DNA of 64,000 nt, taken from assembly GCF_004346095.1 (NCBI RefSeq), contig NZ_SLZV01000012.1:18053-82052 (forward strand), read 5' to 3'. Source of the stretch: Faecalimonas umbilicata (GTDB lineage Bacteria; Bacillota; Clostridia; Lachnospirales; Lachnospiraceae). Position 1 is the first letter of the stretch. The number at the start of each line of letters is the position of its first letter. This document shows positions 8,147 to 17,221 of the stretch, one piece after another. The position numbers and the translations under genes were made by a program. Under the pieces are notes generated by a model, which worked only from the letters and a program-made list of their open reading frames with translations, ran no database searches and had not been told where the DNA came from.

Positions 8147-8817
8147 TTCAGTTCCTCCAAAGAGTATCCTGCATTTCTCGTCGCCCGGATCTGAATATCT
8201 GCATCGAGGGAACTAAGTTTTTTCCTCAAATTGGAAAGATATACCCAGACAACATTGAGTTCCGCCTCACTGTCATATCCCCAAATTTTCTCAAAGAATC
8301 GCTCGGAGGAAATTAAATGTCCTGGGTTACTCATAAGAAATTCCATCATCTGATACTCTTTATTCGCAAGCCTGATACTTCCTTTTGGTGTGGTCAATTC
8401 AAATGTCGCTCGATCCAGTGTTACATTTCCCGCTTTCAGCTGTGAATCTTCCGATTCCATTTGTACTCTTGTCATTGCCCGCAGCCGTGCCAACAACTCT
8501 TTTGCGTGAAAGGGTTTTGTCAGATAATCATTCGCTCCCGCATCAAGTCCCTCTACCTTATCATCAACTTCTCCTTTTGCTGTCAACAGCAAAACCGGAA
8601 TCTTACTTCCTTTTTTTCGAATCTCCTTTAAAACAGTCAATCCATCCTTTTTCGGCATCATAATATCAAGAATAATCCCATCATAATTACCGGCTGCCAT
8701 ATATTCCAGAGCCGCTTCCCCGTCATAGACTGCATCTACCGAATAATTGCTTCTCTCCAAAATCGCCTTCAGCGCCTTTGCCAGTGCCTTTTCATCTTCT
8801 GCAAGTAATAACCGCAA
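8143..8817 (-). CDS. Response regulator, OmpR/PhoB family
   Basis: A 224-residue regulator: receiver domain with acidic cluster AEDE, phosphoacceptor Asp 51 (IILDIMMPKKDG), conserved LTKPF, and a C-terminal winged helix (NKEYQMMEFL, WGYDSEAE, RNAGYSL). Similar to regulators such as CutR/ArlR. It is the cognate partner of the overlapping kinase. Upstream, between 8842 and 8864 on the minus strand, TTAAG and TTTAG half-sites about 11 bp apart resemble the TTTAAG repeats before the VTC gene, so autoregulation is possible. GGAGGG is the ribosome binding site. Confidence 0.92.
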   Translation of the reverse strand: MRLLLAEDEKALAKALKAILERSNYSVDAVYDGEAALEYMAAGNYDGIILDIMMPKKDGLTVLKEIRKKGSKIPVLLLTAKGEVDDKVEGLDAGANDYLTKPFHAKELLARLRAMTRVQMESEDSQLKAGNVTLDRATFELTTPKGSIRLANKEYQMMEFLMSNPGHLISSERFFEKIWGYDSEAELNVVWVYLSNLRKKLSSLDADIQIRATRNAGYSLEELK

Positions 8818-8891
8818 TGTCTGTTCCCTCCTTTGATTTCTGTCATGTTCTAAATTCTAACTTAACAAAAACCGCCGGAAAAATCAATGTG

Positions 8892-10364
8892 TCAAATAAT
8901 AATACAAACCATTCCCCCATTGCTGTCATTGACAATCTTCTGCATGGAATCCTGAAGCTTCACTTGACTTTCGTCGGTGATTTTTGTAATCTTCCCACGG
9001 ATTCCATCTGTGACAAGTTCCTCGATCGATTTGCCGAAAATATTTGTATTCCAAATTCCCTCTGCTGATGCGCTCGTCTCATTGATATAGCGCACAAGAT
9101 CCTCTGCCTGTTTCTCACTTCCTACGATTGGTGCAATCTCTGTCTCGATATTTGCACGGATCATATGGATGGACGGCGCTTCTGAATGAATCTTTACGCC
9201 AAACTTACTGCCCTGTTTGATGATAACTGGTTCTTCCAGATGGATTTCCTCCCTCTTCGGTGTGACAACCCCATATCCTTTGAGGCGCACAGCATCCATC
9301 GCGTCTTTGACCTGCTCATACTCTTCTTTCATTTGGGCAAGTTTTTTCATCGTTCCAATCAACTCATATTCTCCGCCGATCTTCGTTCCAGTCAGCTCAC
9401 TGAGCAGTTCATAATAAAATGTCTCTGCCAGTTCCATCCGAATCTTCACTTTTCCGGTATCCATCTGAATCTCATCAATCTTGACCTCTTCAATGTAAGG
9501 ACTATCAATCTTTGGCAGTCCGTCCGCTGCATTCCGGATTGTCTGAAGCCCGGCCATGATTTCTTTTACATGTACGAGCAGATCTGCCTTGATCTTATGA
9601 TCCATCGGCAGCATCTCCACCCATTTTGGTATGTAAAATTCCACCTCTGCAATTGGAAATTCAAATAAAATCTGTCGGATAATATGATGGATGTCATCTT
9701 CCCGAAGCTGTTCGCAATTGACCGGAAGTGCACTGACTCCATATTTTTCTTCAATAGATGCAGCAAGCTTTTTTGTCTCTTCACTATATGGCTTCTGTGT
9801 ATTGACAAGCACAATGAACGGTTTCCCGATCGACTGCAGCTCTCGAATCGTCTTTTCCTCCGGTGCAACGTAACTCTCCCGCTTTAGCTCCCCAAAACTC
9901 CCATCCGCCGTTACTACAATCCCGATCGTTGCATGTTCATGGATCACCTTCTTTGTTCCGATGGTCGCAGCTTGTGTAAATGGGATTTCATGGTCAAACC
10001 ATGGTGTCTTCACCTGCCGCTCCGCATCATTTTCCATATACCCGGTTGCCCCCTCCGCCATATAGCCGACACAGTCGATCAGTCTCACTTTTGCCTTCAC
10101 ATCCTGTGAAAGCTGGATCTCTGCCGCCTCCTTCGGGACAAATTTCGGCTCTGTTGTCATAATCGTCTTCCCTGATGCAGACTGTGGCAGTTCATCTCTC
10201 GTCCTCGCCCGACTGTTTGCATCGGTCATATTCGGCAGTACGAGCAAGTCCATAAATCGTTTGATAAAAGTTGATTTTCCAGTACGCACCGGTCCTACAA
10301 TGCCCAGATAAATTTCCCCATTTGTCCTTGCCTCAATGTCTTTGTATAAATGAAACGTCTCCAT
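8892..10364 (-). CDS. spoIVA: Stage IV sporulation protein A, spore coat basement-layer ATPase
   Basis: A 490-residue protein, the usual length. The Walker A motif GPVRTGKST (24-32) is the diagnostic SpoIVA variant; it hydrolyses ATP to polymerise into the basement layer on which the spore coat is built. The extreme C-terminus GGMVCIII matches the conserved tail that docks on SpoVM and the forespore membrane. AGGGGG lies before the ATG. It is monocistronic here. In many Firmicutes it lies close to der/plsY/gpsA, as here, but a divergent FNT gene is inserted between them. This gene is strong evidence that the organism makes spores. Confidence 0.97.
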   Translation of the reverse strand: METFHLYKDIEARTNGEIYLGIVGPVRTGKSTFIKRFMDLLVLPNMTDANSRARTRDELPQSASGKTIMTTEPKFVPKEAAEIQLSQDVKAKVRLIDCVGYMAEGATGYMENDAERQVKTPWFDHEIPFTQAATIGTKKVIHEHATIGIVVTADGSFGELKRESYVAPEEKTIRELQSIGKPFIVLVNTQKPYSEETKKLAASIEEKYGVSALPVNCEQLREDDIHHIIRQILFEFPIAEVEFYIPKWVEMLPMDHKIKADLLVHVKEIMAGLQTIRNAADGLPKIDSPYIEEVKIDEIQMDTGKVKIRMELAETFYYELLSELTGTKIGGEYELIGTMKKLAQMKEEYEQVKDAMDAVRLKGYGVVTPKREEIHLEEPVIIKQGSKFGVKIHSEAPSIHMIRANIETEIAPIVGSEKQAEDLVRYINETSASAEGIWNTNIFGKSIEELVTDGIRGKITKITDESQVKLQDSMQKIVNDSNGGMVCIII

Positions 10365-10399
10365 AAGAATACCCCCTTGCTATGCTGATACAATCTATG

Positions 10400-10407
10400 C
10401 AAAAAAA
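10400..10407 (-). promoter_or_regulatory. Possible SigE-like -10 upstream of spoIVA
   Basis: The minus-strand octamer CATAGATT upstream of the spoIVA start resembles the SigE -10 (CATACANT). No convincing -35 is seen at 14-15 bp. SigE control is known for spoIVA in Bacillus; the assignment here is tentative. Confidence 0.25.
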
Positions 10408-10469
10408 GCCAGTTTTAGAATCTCCGCTATTCTATTTATTTTTTTCTTTTTCCTAAAGCATTTTTATGC

Positions 10470-10475
10470 TATAAT
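10470..10475 (+). promoter_or_regulatory. -10 element of FNT gene promoter
   Basis: A perfect TATAAT lies 31 bp upstream of the FNT start. The -35 region is only T-rich, and a short dyad AGCA/TGCT (10457-10470) overlaps the spacer, which could mean activator or repressor control. Confidence 0.45.
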
Positions 10476-10505
10476 ATTGCGGAATAACTACAAACGAGGT
10501 GAAAC

Positions 10506-11117
10506 ATGAATATTTTGACAACATTAAAAAAATCTATCATCGGAGGATTTCTGATCGGCTTTGGCGGAACTGTCTACTTAAATATGGACAATAAGATCGT
10601 CGCTGCATTCCTCTTCGGTCTCGGACTGTTTACGATCATCAATTTCGAGTTGAACTTATATACCGGTAAGATTGGCTATCTCTCAAAAGAGAACTGGAAA
10701 GAAATACTTCTGACACTGATTGGTAATTTCATCGGTACCAACCTCTTTGCGTTTCTCGTACTTCAGACACGCCTTGCAGGAAAATTAAAAGAAGCAGTTG
10801 CTCCGGCCGTGGAACTAAAATTGTCTGACAATCTGTTAAGCACATTCATCCTTGCGATTTTCTGTGGAATACTGATGTCCATTGCAGTCGGAACCTTTAA
10901 AAAGCTTCCAAATATTTTAGGAACTCTGGCCGTCTTTTTGTGCGTGGCAGTCTTTATCCTCGCCGGATTTGAACACTGTGTAGCGAACATGTTCTTCTTC
11001 GCACTCTCAAGTTCTCCGGCAGACTATCTTCTGACACTGCTCGTGGCAATTGCCGGAAACAGTCTTGGCGGAATCGCATTCTACAGACTGACAAAGATAA
11101 AAGAAGCTGAAGCCTAA
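10506..11117 (+). CDS. Formate/nitrite transporter (FNT) family channel
   Basis: A 203-residue integral membrane protein with about six hydrophobic segments. The LIGNFIGTNLFAF region and the later AGFEHCVANMFFF and VAIAGNSLGGIAF stretches match the conserved half-helices of FNT channels (the EHxxANM-type motif holds the pore His). FNT proteins are pentameric channels for formate, nitrite or hydrosulfide. It is shorter than typical members (about 260-280) because the loops are trimmed. Start ATG follows GAGGTG. It is a single-gene unit with its own terminator, divergent from spoIVA. Substrate cannot be called; formate fits a fermentative anaerobe. Confidence 0.85.
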   Translation: MNILTTLKKSIIGGFLIGFGGTVYLNMDNKIVAAFLFGLGLFTIINFELNLYTGKIGYLSKENWKEILLTLIGNFIGTNLFAFLVLQTRLAGKLKEAVAPAVELKLSDNLLSTFILAIFCGILMSIAVGTFKKLPNILGTLAVFLCVAVFILAGFEHCVANMFFFALSSSPADYLLTLLVAIAGNSLGGIAFYRLTKIKEAEA

Positions 11118-11182
11118 ATAAGTTGATCGCACCTGTGACCGGGCTTTCCCTGATCAGGTCATCCCTATATCCGGTACAACGA

Positions 11183-11244
11183 AAAACTCCTTCTCGTCAA
11201 GAAATGAATTGCTTTTCATTTTCTTTTGACGAAAAGGAGTTTTA
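11183..11244. terminator. Bidirectional intrinsic terminator between FNT and gpsA
   Basis: An 18-bp near-perfect stem (AAAACTCCTT arm at 11183-11200, TTGACGA arm at 11227-11244) flanked by A and T runs sits between the convergent FNT and gpsA genes and can end both transcripts. Confidence 0.85.
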
Positions 11245-11314
11245 TTTTATTCAGGATTCCACTGCTGACTAAAAACAGTTTGAAATCCTTTTTCTCTTTC
11301 AATATTCAAATATC

Positions 11315-12328
11315 TTATGCTTCCCACGGCAGATCCGAATGTTCTGTCTTTCCATCTCGGAGCATCAGTTCTTTTACCGCCTCTGCCGCGCTCTTTCCTT
11401 CAAAGAGAACTGCATTGACCTGCTCAATGATCGGCATCTGCACTTCATATTTCTGTGCAAGCTTTACGGCTGCCTTTGTAGAATAGACACCTTCCACAAC
11501 CATCTGCACTTCATCCATCGCCTGCTGCATCGTCCTTCCCTGACCGATCAGATAACCTGCTTTCCGATTCCGGCTGTGCACACTTGCACAAGTCACAATC
11601 AGATCTCCGATTCCGGTCAGTCCGGTGAAGCTCTCGATCTTTCCACCCATCTTCACCCCGAGGCGTGCGATCTCTGCAATTCCTCTCGTGATCAGAGCAG
11701 CCTTCGTGTTATCCCCGTATCCAAGTCCATCGGCAATTCCGGCAGCAAGCGCAATGACATTTTTCAGCGAGCCGCCAAGCTCGATCCCGAGAATATCCGG
11801 GCTTGTATAGACACGAAAGACTTCATTCATAAACATCTTCTGAAGATATTCGGCAGTCTCTTTTGTACGCGCCCCTACGACACAAGTCGTCGGAAGACAT
11901 CTTCCGACTTCTTCCGCATGGCTCGGACCGGACAATACCGCCACATCCGCCTGTGGAATTTCCTGCTCAATCTGCTCAGAAAGTGTCATCAGTGTGCTTT
12001 CCTCGATTCCCTTTGCCACATTGACGATTTTCTGTCCTTCTTTCACAAACGGAGCCATCTTCTTTGCAGTTGCCCTCGTAAACGGAGAAGGCACCGCAAG
12101 CACCATGAAATCCTGATCTGTAATTGCTTCCTGAATCTCATTGGTAAATTTCATCGTCTGCGGAAGTTTCACTCCCGGCAGCTTGCTTTTGTGCTCCCGC
12201 TCACGATCAAGCATCTCCACCTCTGCCTGATCGATCGACCATACCGTCACATCATGCCCGTTTTTATCCAACAGTAATGCAAGTGCTGTTCCCCAGCTTC
12301 CTGCGCCCAATACTCCAGCTTTTGCCAT
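11315..12328 (-). CDS. gpsA: Glycerol-3-phosphate dehydrogenase [NAD(P)+]
   Basis: A 337-residue enzyme of normal length. The N-terminal Rossmann motif GAGSWGTALA (8-17) binds NAD(P)H; VLSGPSHAEEV and the catalytic Lys in ELGGSLKNVIALAAG are present. It reduces dihydroxyacetone phosphate to glycerol-3-phosphate, the backbone of phospholipids and wall/lipoteichoic polymers, in the cytoplasm. It follows plsY by 2 nt, so the two consecutive steps of phosphatidic acid synthesis are co-expressed. Last gene of the DUF512-protein/der/plsY/gpsA operon. Confidence 0.97.
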   Translation of the reverse strand: MAKAGVLGAGSWGTALALLLDKNGHDVTVWSIDQAEVEMLDREREHKSKLPGVKLPQTMKFTNEIQEAITDQDFMVLAVPSPFTRATAKKMAPFVKEGQKIVNVAKGIEESTLMTLSEQIEQEIPQADVAVLSGPSHAEEVGRCLPTTCVVGARTKETAEYLQKMFMNEVFRVYTSPDILGIELGGSLKNVIALAAGIADGLGYGDNTKAALITRGIAEIARLGVKMGGKIESFTGLTGIGDLIVTCASVHSRNRKAGYLIGQGRTMQQAMDEVQMVVEGVYSTKAAVKLAQKYEVQMPIIEQVNAVLFEGKSAAEAVKELMLRDGKTEHSDLPWEA

Positions 12329-12330
12329 AA

Positions 12331-12978
12331 TCAGTCCTCCTGTTTCTTCTTTGCACCAAACTTATTTTCCGTTCCATTTAACAGTCTTTTGATATTTGCC
12401 CTATGCTTATAAAATGCAGACAACATTAAAAAGACTGCGATCGCATACATCTCATACAGATGTGCCTGAGAAAGTCCAAATCCTCCGCGCTGTCCATATA
12501 CAACAACCTCTACAACAAACAGCACAACAATTGTAAGAGATCCCAGAGAAACATATCTGGTAATTCCGACGATTACCCAGAAAACGATTGCCGCGATCAG
12601 CATCATCATCGGATTTGTCGCAAAAATCAACCCTGCGGTCGCCGCAATCCCCTTTCCGCCCTTAAATTTTAAATAGAACGGATAGTTATGTCCGAGCACA
12701 GCGCCCATTCCTGCATACATGGAAAGAAGTGCTAATTCCTCCGGGTAAGCCTGACTATAAAGTATATGTACGATCCACACTGCCAGCACACATTTTAAAA
12801 AATCTCCGAGAAACGTGATCATTCCCGCTTTCCATCCTAATGTCCGCAGTGTGTTTGTCGTTCCGGCGTTACCGCTTCCATGCTGCCTGATGTCAATATG
12901 TTTCCATTTTCCATAGAGATACCCCGTCTGCAACAGCCCGCAGACATATCCTATGATCACACAGACCAAACGTTCCAT
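12331..12978 (-). CDS. plsY: Glycerol-3-phosphate acyltransferase PlsY
   Basis: A 215-residue membrane enzyme with about five hydrophobic segments. The signature motifs HGSGNAGTTNTLR (near residue 33), GHNYPFYLKFKGGKG (near 95-110) and the later SLGSLT are visible. It transfers acyl from acyl-phosphate to glycerol-3-phosphate, the first step of bacterial phospholipid synthesis. Only 2 nt separate it from der upstream and gpsA downstream. The basic C-terminal tail (RLLNGTENKFGAKKK) is common in clostridial members. Confidence 0.97.
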   Translation of the reverse strand: MERLVCVIIGYVCGLLQTGYLYGKWKHIDIRQHGSGNAGTTNTLRTLGWKAGMITFLGDFLKCVLAVWIVHILYSQAYPEELALLSMYAGMGAVLGHNYPFYLKFKGGKGIAATAGLIFATNPMMMLIAAIVFWVIVGITRYVSLGSLTIVVLFVVEVVVYGQRGGFGLSQAHLYEMYAIAVFLMLSAFYKHRANIKRLLNGTENKFGAKKKQED

Positions 12979-12980
12979 AA

Positions 12981-14309
12981 TTATCGGTCTTTCTCCTTTC
13001 TCTCGCGGATAAAGAATTTTAACGAGGTTCCCTTAAATCCAAACGCCTCGCGGATCTTATTTTCCAGATAGCGTGTGTAAGAGAAGTGCATCAGTTCCTT
13101 ATCGTTGACAAAAATGACGAAGGTCGGCGGCTTTACTGCCACCTGCGTAATATAGTAAAGTTTTAGTCTCTTTCCTTTATCTGACGGCGGCTGCTGCATC
13201 GCAACGGCTTCCATCATAATCTCATTGAGTACTCCGGTCGAAATACGAAGTGTCTGATTCTCCAATACCATATCGATCATATCGAACAGTTTTGGAAGGC
13301 GCTGCCCCGTCTTCGCAGACACATACATGATCTCTGCATACGGCATGTATGACAATACCTGACGGACATTCTTTTCATACTCATACATCGTCTTGTCATT
13401 TTTCTCAATGGCATCCCATTTATTTACAATAATAATCACACCTTTGCCGCGCTCATGAGCGATTCCGGCAATCTTGGCATCCTGCTCTGTGACACCTTCC
13501 ACCGCATCGATCACAACTAAGACGACGTCTGCCCGCTCCACAGCTGTCACCGTACGGATAATACTGTATCGTTCCAGTTCTTCTTTGATTTTATTCTTTC
13601 TACGAAGTCCTGCTGTGTCGATGAAGACATATTCTTTTCCATTCCATGTAATCTCTGTGTCGATGGCATCTCTTGTCGTTCCTGCAATATTGGAAACGAT
13701 CACACGGTTCTCTCCGACCAGCTTATTGATGATCGAAGATTTTCCTACATTCGGCTTTCCGACAATCGCGATCCGAGGTCTCTCATCCTCTTCTTCCTCT
13801 GCAGAATGCTCCGGAAAATGTGCAGCGACTGCATCTAGCATATCTCCCAGTCCAAGTCTTGAGGATGCAGAAATCGGGATTGGATCTCCGATTCCCAGAT
13901 TGTAAAATTCATACACATCTGCCATCAGCTTCTGGAAGCTATCCACCTTATTGACAACTAATACGACCGGCTTTCCAGAACGGCGCAGCATATCTGCCAC
14001 TTTGGAATCCGAATCCTGAAGTCCTTGTCTGACATCCGTAATAAAGATGATCACATCCGCAGTATCAATCGCAATCTGTGCCTGCTCTCTCATCTGTGCA
14101 AGAATGATATCCTTGCTGTCCGGCTCGATCCCGCCTGTGTCAATCAGTGTAAATTCCCGATCAAGCCATGTTACTTCTGCATAAATTCTGTCCCTTGTGA
14201 CTCCCGGCGTGTCTTTCACGATGGAAATCATCTCTCCTGCCAGCGCATTGAATAATGTAGATTTCCCTACATTCGGTCTTCCTACGATGGCAACTACTGG
14301 TTTACTCAT
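12981..14309 (-). CDS. der: Ribosome biogenesis GTPase Der
   Basis: A 442-residue protein with two tandem GTPase domains: first P-loop GRPNVGKST (10-18) with DTPG and NKVD, second P-loop GKPNVGKSS (near 183) with DTAG and NKWD, then a KH-like C-terminal domain. Der (EngA) acts in maturation of the 50S subunit. It starts the tight der-plsY-gpsA block and follows the DUF512-protein gene by 62 bp. No anomalies. Confidence 0.98.
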   Translation of the reverse strand: MSKPVVAIVGRPNVGKSTLFNALAGEMISIVKDTPGVTRDRIYAEVTWLDREFTLIDTGGIEPDSKDIILAQMREQAQIAIDTADVIIFITDVRQGLQDSDSKVADMLRRSGKPVVLVVNKVDSFQKLMADVYEFYNLGIGDPIPISASSRLGLGDMLDAVAAHFPEHSAEEEEDERPRIAIVGKPNVGKSSIINKLVGENRVIVSNIAGTTRDAIDTEITWNGKEYVFIDTAGLRRKNKIKEELERYSIIRTVTAVERADVVLVVIDAVEGVTEQDAKIAGIAHERGKGVIIIVNKWDAIEKNDKTMYEYEKNVRQVLSYMPYAEIMYVSAKTGQRLPKLFDMIDMVLENQTLRISTGVLNEIMMEAVAMQQPPSDKGKRLKLYYITQVAVKPPTFVIFVNDKELMHFSYTRYLENKIREAFGFKGTSLKFFIRERKEKDR

Positions 14310-14371
14310 AGTTTCACTCCTATATCTGTCTTATTTTATTATTTTCTTTTGTCTTTGTTCTGACAAGTCAC

Positions 14372-15688
14372 CTATATCTTCTCATCCAGAACTGCTTCGA
14401 TGAGATCTTGTCCGCTTGATTTTACAATATCTATCTGCACTTGTAAAGCCTCTTTCAGCTGATCTAAGGTAACATCATCAAGAAATACTTCTTCGCCGTT
14501 TCTTAACATACAGCACGGCAGAAGCAATCTGCTTCCAAGCGGTCTGCCAGAAAGCTGTGCCTTCAGATCCTGCCCGGTGATCAGTCCCGCTACAGTGATC
14601 AGCTCTCCAAAGAAATCATTTCGAATCTCATAGAGATGGACAATCACATTTGGATATTTTGTCTGAAGTGTCTCGATCATTCTTTTTAAATACGGATACG
14701 CAAGTTTTCCGGTTGCCAGGGAAATCTCTGTCTCTCTGTCATCCCCGGACAATTGCTCAAATGCCTCCTGAAACTCGTTCTGCAAAAGTCTTGTAGTGCC
14801 GACTCCGTTTTCCAGCTGAAGGTAACCGTCGTAACGCTCTTCCTCCGGCATCTCCTCCCCGGCAAGAATGTACCATTCATCTCCTGCATGGATAAAGTGT
14901 GTTCCATATTCCTCATAGATTTTCTTCTGCCAGCGGTGAATGATCGCAAGCACTTCCTTCGCCTCTTCTTTTGTAAATGGCTCCAACGGATACAGTCCGT
15001 CGCGGAATTTTGTCAATCCAACCGGAACGACCGATACACTCTGCAAATGTGGCAGATATGCCGTCATATCACGAATACTCCGCTCCAGCTCCTCGCCGTC
15101 ATTGATTCCTTTACAGAGCACGATCTGCCCATTCATCGTGATGCCGCCCTCATAGAGTGTCTGTACCTTCTTCAGTGCATCCCCCGCAAACCGGTTGTGC
15201 AGCATCTTACACCGCAGTTCCGGGTTCGTTGTATGAAAGGAAATATTAATCGGCTCCAGATGATACTGTACAATCCGGTCAATATCATGATCACTCATAT
15301 TTGTCAGCGTGATGTAATTTCCCTGCAGGAAGGAGAGTCTGGAATCATCATCTTTAAAATAAAGTGTCTCTCGCATTCCTTTCGGCATCTGATCAATGAA
15401 GCAGAACATACATTTATTTCTGCAGGAACGATACTCGTCCATCAGCCCCTGCTCAAACTCGATGCCCAAATCTTCCTCATAGTCCTTCTCAATCTCCAGC
15501 TCCCACTCTTCTCCGTCCGGCTTCTCGATCAGAAGTACAAGTTCTTCGTCATTTACAAGATAATGGTAATCAAAAACATCCTCGATTTCCTTGTCATTGA
15601 TACTGATCAGGCAGTCCCCCGGCTCCACGCCAAGTTCCCACGCAATACTTCCGTCCTCCACGGAACGGATGATATGTCTATGTTTCAT
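14372..15688 (-). CDS. DUF512/PDZ-domain putative radical SAM protein
   Basis: A 438-residue protein of a family conserved beside der in Clostridia. Residues 1-70 form a PDZ-like domain (AWELGVEPGDCLISIND). A cysteine cluster follows (CRNKCMFCF, near residue 90-98) of the CxxxCxxC radical-SAM/iron-sulfur type, and then the DUF512 C-terminal domain (ATGKLAYPYL). Function is not established. I start at 15688, where GGAG lies 8 nt upstream, rather than at the in-frame ATG at 15718. It has its own SigA promoter and leads the operon with der, plsY and gpsA. Confidence 0.88.
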   Translation of the reverse strand: MKHRHIIRSVEDGSIAWELGVEPGDCLISINDKEIEDVFDYHYLVNDEELVLLIEKPDGEEWELEIEKDYEEDLGIEFEQGLMDEYRSCRNKCMFCFIDQMPKGMRETLYFKDDDSRLSFLQGNYITLTNMSDHDIDRIVQYHLEPINISFHTTNPELRCKMLHNRFAGDALKKVQTLYEGGITMNGQIVLCKGINDGEELERSIRDMTAYLPHLQSVSVVPVGLTKFRDGLYPLEPFTKEEAKEVLAIIHRWQKKIYEEYGTHFIHAGDEWYILAGEEMPEEERYDGYLQLENGVGTTRLLQNEFQEAFEQLSGDDRETEISLATGKLAYPYLKRMIETLQTKYPNVIVHLYEIRNDFFGELITVAGLITGQDLKAQLSGRPLGSRLLLPCCMLRNGEEVFLDDVTLDQLKEALQVQIDIVKSSGQDLIEAVLDEKI

Positions 15689-15803
15689 ATTGTCTTCTCC
15701 TAATTCTACTACTTCCAAACAAATACCGCCTGTATTTCGTCAAAATTTTTACATCTCTTTCGAAACATGCGTTTTCTGCCATATTTGTTTCTGGCTTCCT
15801 TTT

Positions 15804-15832
15804 ATCATACTAGATTTTTAAGGAAAAAGCAA
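15804..15832 (-). promoter_or_regulatory. SigA promoter of the DUF512-protein/der/plsY/gpsA operon
   Basis: Minus strand: -35 TTGCTT (15832-15827), 17-bp spacer, -10 TATGAT (15809-15804). It lies about 115 bp upstream of the first start codon, leaving a long leader without an obvious structure. Confidence 0.65.
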
Positions 15833-15849
15833 TTTTTTACACCTCTTTC

Positions 15850-15878
15850 TTGCCCCACAGATCAAAAAGTGATATAAA
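15850..15878 (+). promoter_or_regulatory. SigA promoter of prs
   Basis: Plus strand: -35 TTGCCC (15850-15855), 17-bp spacer, -10 TATAAA (15873-15878), 35 bp upstream of the prs start. It is divergent from the DUF512 operon promoter. Confidence 0.65.
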
Positions 15879-15912
15879 TGAAATGTCAATAAATTTTTTA
15901 ACGGAGGCCATT

Positions 15913-17085
15913 ATGCCAAATATTCAATTATTAGAAAAAACTCTTCCGGCGGCACCGCTTCGCATTGCAGCACTGGAAAGCTGTCTGCCGCTGGCGCAAA
16001 AAGTCGACGACTACATCGTGACATTCCGGAAAAGTGCACTGGAATCCATGCAGTCTTCTGCACTTTATGCAAACTACAAAAAGGACAGTTACCTTCTGAA
16101 AACTTCCTGCCCGCGGTTCGGCTCAGGAGAAGCAAAAGGAATGATCCACGAATCTGTCCGCGGTTCAGATTTATTTGTCATGGTAGATGTGTGCAATTAC
16201 AGCCTGACTTATTCTGTCAACGGACATTTAAATCACATGTCCCCGGATGACCATTATCAGGATTTGAAACGTATCATTTCCGCAGCTACCGGAAAGGCGC
16301 ACCGCATCAATGTGATCATGCCATTCCTCTATGAAAGCCGCCAGCATAAGCGCACAAAGCGAGAGTCTCTTGACTGTGCCCTCGGACTGGAAGAACTGAT
16401 CGATATGGGTGTCAGCAATATTCTCACCTTTGATGCCCACGACCCGCGTGTGCAGAACTCAATCCCACTGAAGGGATTTGACAACTTCAGCCCTGCATAT
16501 CAGTTCATGAAAGCATTGTTCCGTGCAGAATCCGACTTAAAAGTAGACAAGGATCACCTGATGATCATCAGCCCGGACGAAGGCGCGATGCACCGAGCTG
16601 TCTATTTCTCAAACGTGCTCGGCGTAGACATGGGTATGTTCTATAAGAGAAGAGATTACTCTACAGTTGTCAACGGGAAAAATCCGATCGTTGCCCACGA
16701 ATTCCTCGGAGATGACGTAAGTGGAAAAGACGTGATCATCCTCGACGATATGATTTCTTCCGGAGAAAGTATGTTAGACGTGGCAAAACAGTTAAAAGAC
16801 CGCCACGCAAACCGCGTATTTATCTGCACAACCTTCGGACTTTTCACAGAAGGATTGGGAAAATTTGATGAATACTATGAGAAAGGGTACATCGATCGCG
16901 TGATCACGACAAACCTCACTTACCTGCCTGCAGAGGCTTCTGAAAAGCCATATTTTGTTGTGGCAGATATGAGTAAGTTCCTTGCGTTGATCATTGATTC
17001 CCTGAATCACGACATTTCCATCGGTTCCGTATTAAATCCAACCGATAAAATCCACAGACTGTTGGAAACTTATAAAAAAAGATAA
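15913..17085 (+). CDS. prs: Ribose-phosphate pyrophosphokinase
   Basis: A 390-residue PRPP synthase that makes PRPP from ribose-5-phosphate and ATP for purine, pyrimidine, histidine and tryptophan synthesis. Two phosphoribosyltransferase-fold halves are seen; the second has the PRPP loop VIILDDMISSGESM (near residue 278) and the first has FDAHDPR-type metal-binding residues (near 175). It is longer than the usual 310-320 residues, with an extended N-terminus and several insertions, matching a long clostridial form. The start at 15913 follows GGAGG; an upstream in-frame ATG at 15850 sits in the promoter. Monocistronic with a clear terminator. Confidence 0.93.
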   Translation: MPNIQLLEKTLPAAPLRIAALESCLPLAQKVDDYIVTFRKSALESMQSSALYANYKKDSYLLKTSCPRFGSGEAKGMIHESVRGSDLFVMVDVCNYSLTYSVNGHLNHMSPDDHYQDLKRIISAATGKAHRINVIMPFLYESRQHKRTKRESLDCALGLEELIDMGVSNILTFDAHDPRVQNSIPLKGFDNFSPAYQFMKALFRAESDLKVDKDHLMIISPDEGAMHRAVYFSNVLGVDMGMFYKRRDYSTVVNGKNPIVAHEFLGDDVSGKDVIILDDMISSGESMLDVAKQLKDRHANRVFICTTFGLFTEGLGKFDEYYEKGYIDRVITTNLTYLPAEASEKPYFVVADMSKFLALIIDSLNHDISIGSVLNPTDKIHRLLETYKKR

Positions 17086-17115
17086 CAAAAACTGCATCCA
17101 CCACGATGTATCAAA

Positions 17116-17158
17116 AGAGGGAGATCACACAAATCAACGTGTATCTCCCTCTTCGTTT
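17116..17158 (+). terminator. Intrinsic terminator of prs
   Basis: Stem AAGAGGGAGAT/ATCTCCCTCTT plus ACAC/GTGT (arms about 17115-17130 and 17139-17153) followed by CGTTTTA. It lies 30 bp after the stop. Confidence 0.85.
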
Positions 17159-17221
17159 TATCTAACTGCCACACTTTTCTCTTTATCAATTATTTTTCAT
17201 ACCCTCACGGAAAGAAGCAGC

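Noticed and set aside
11339..12277. Long open frame on the plus strand opposite gpsA
   Set aside because: gpsA on the minus strand has full conserved motifs and good start; the plus frame has no recognisable domain or ribosome binding site.
14753..15703. 316-codon open frame opposite the DUF512-protein gene
   Set aside because: Antisense shadow: composition is Cys/His/Leu-rich without domain, no promoter or start signal.
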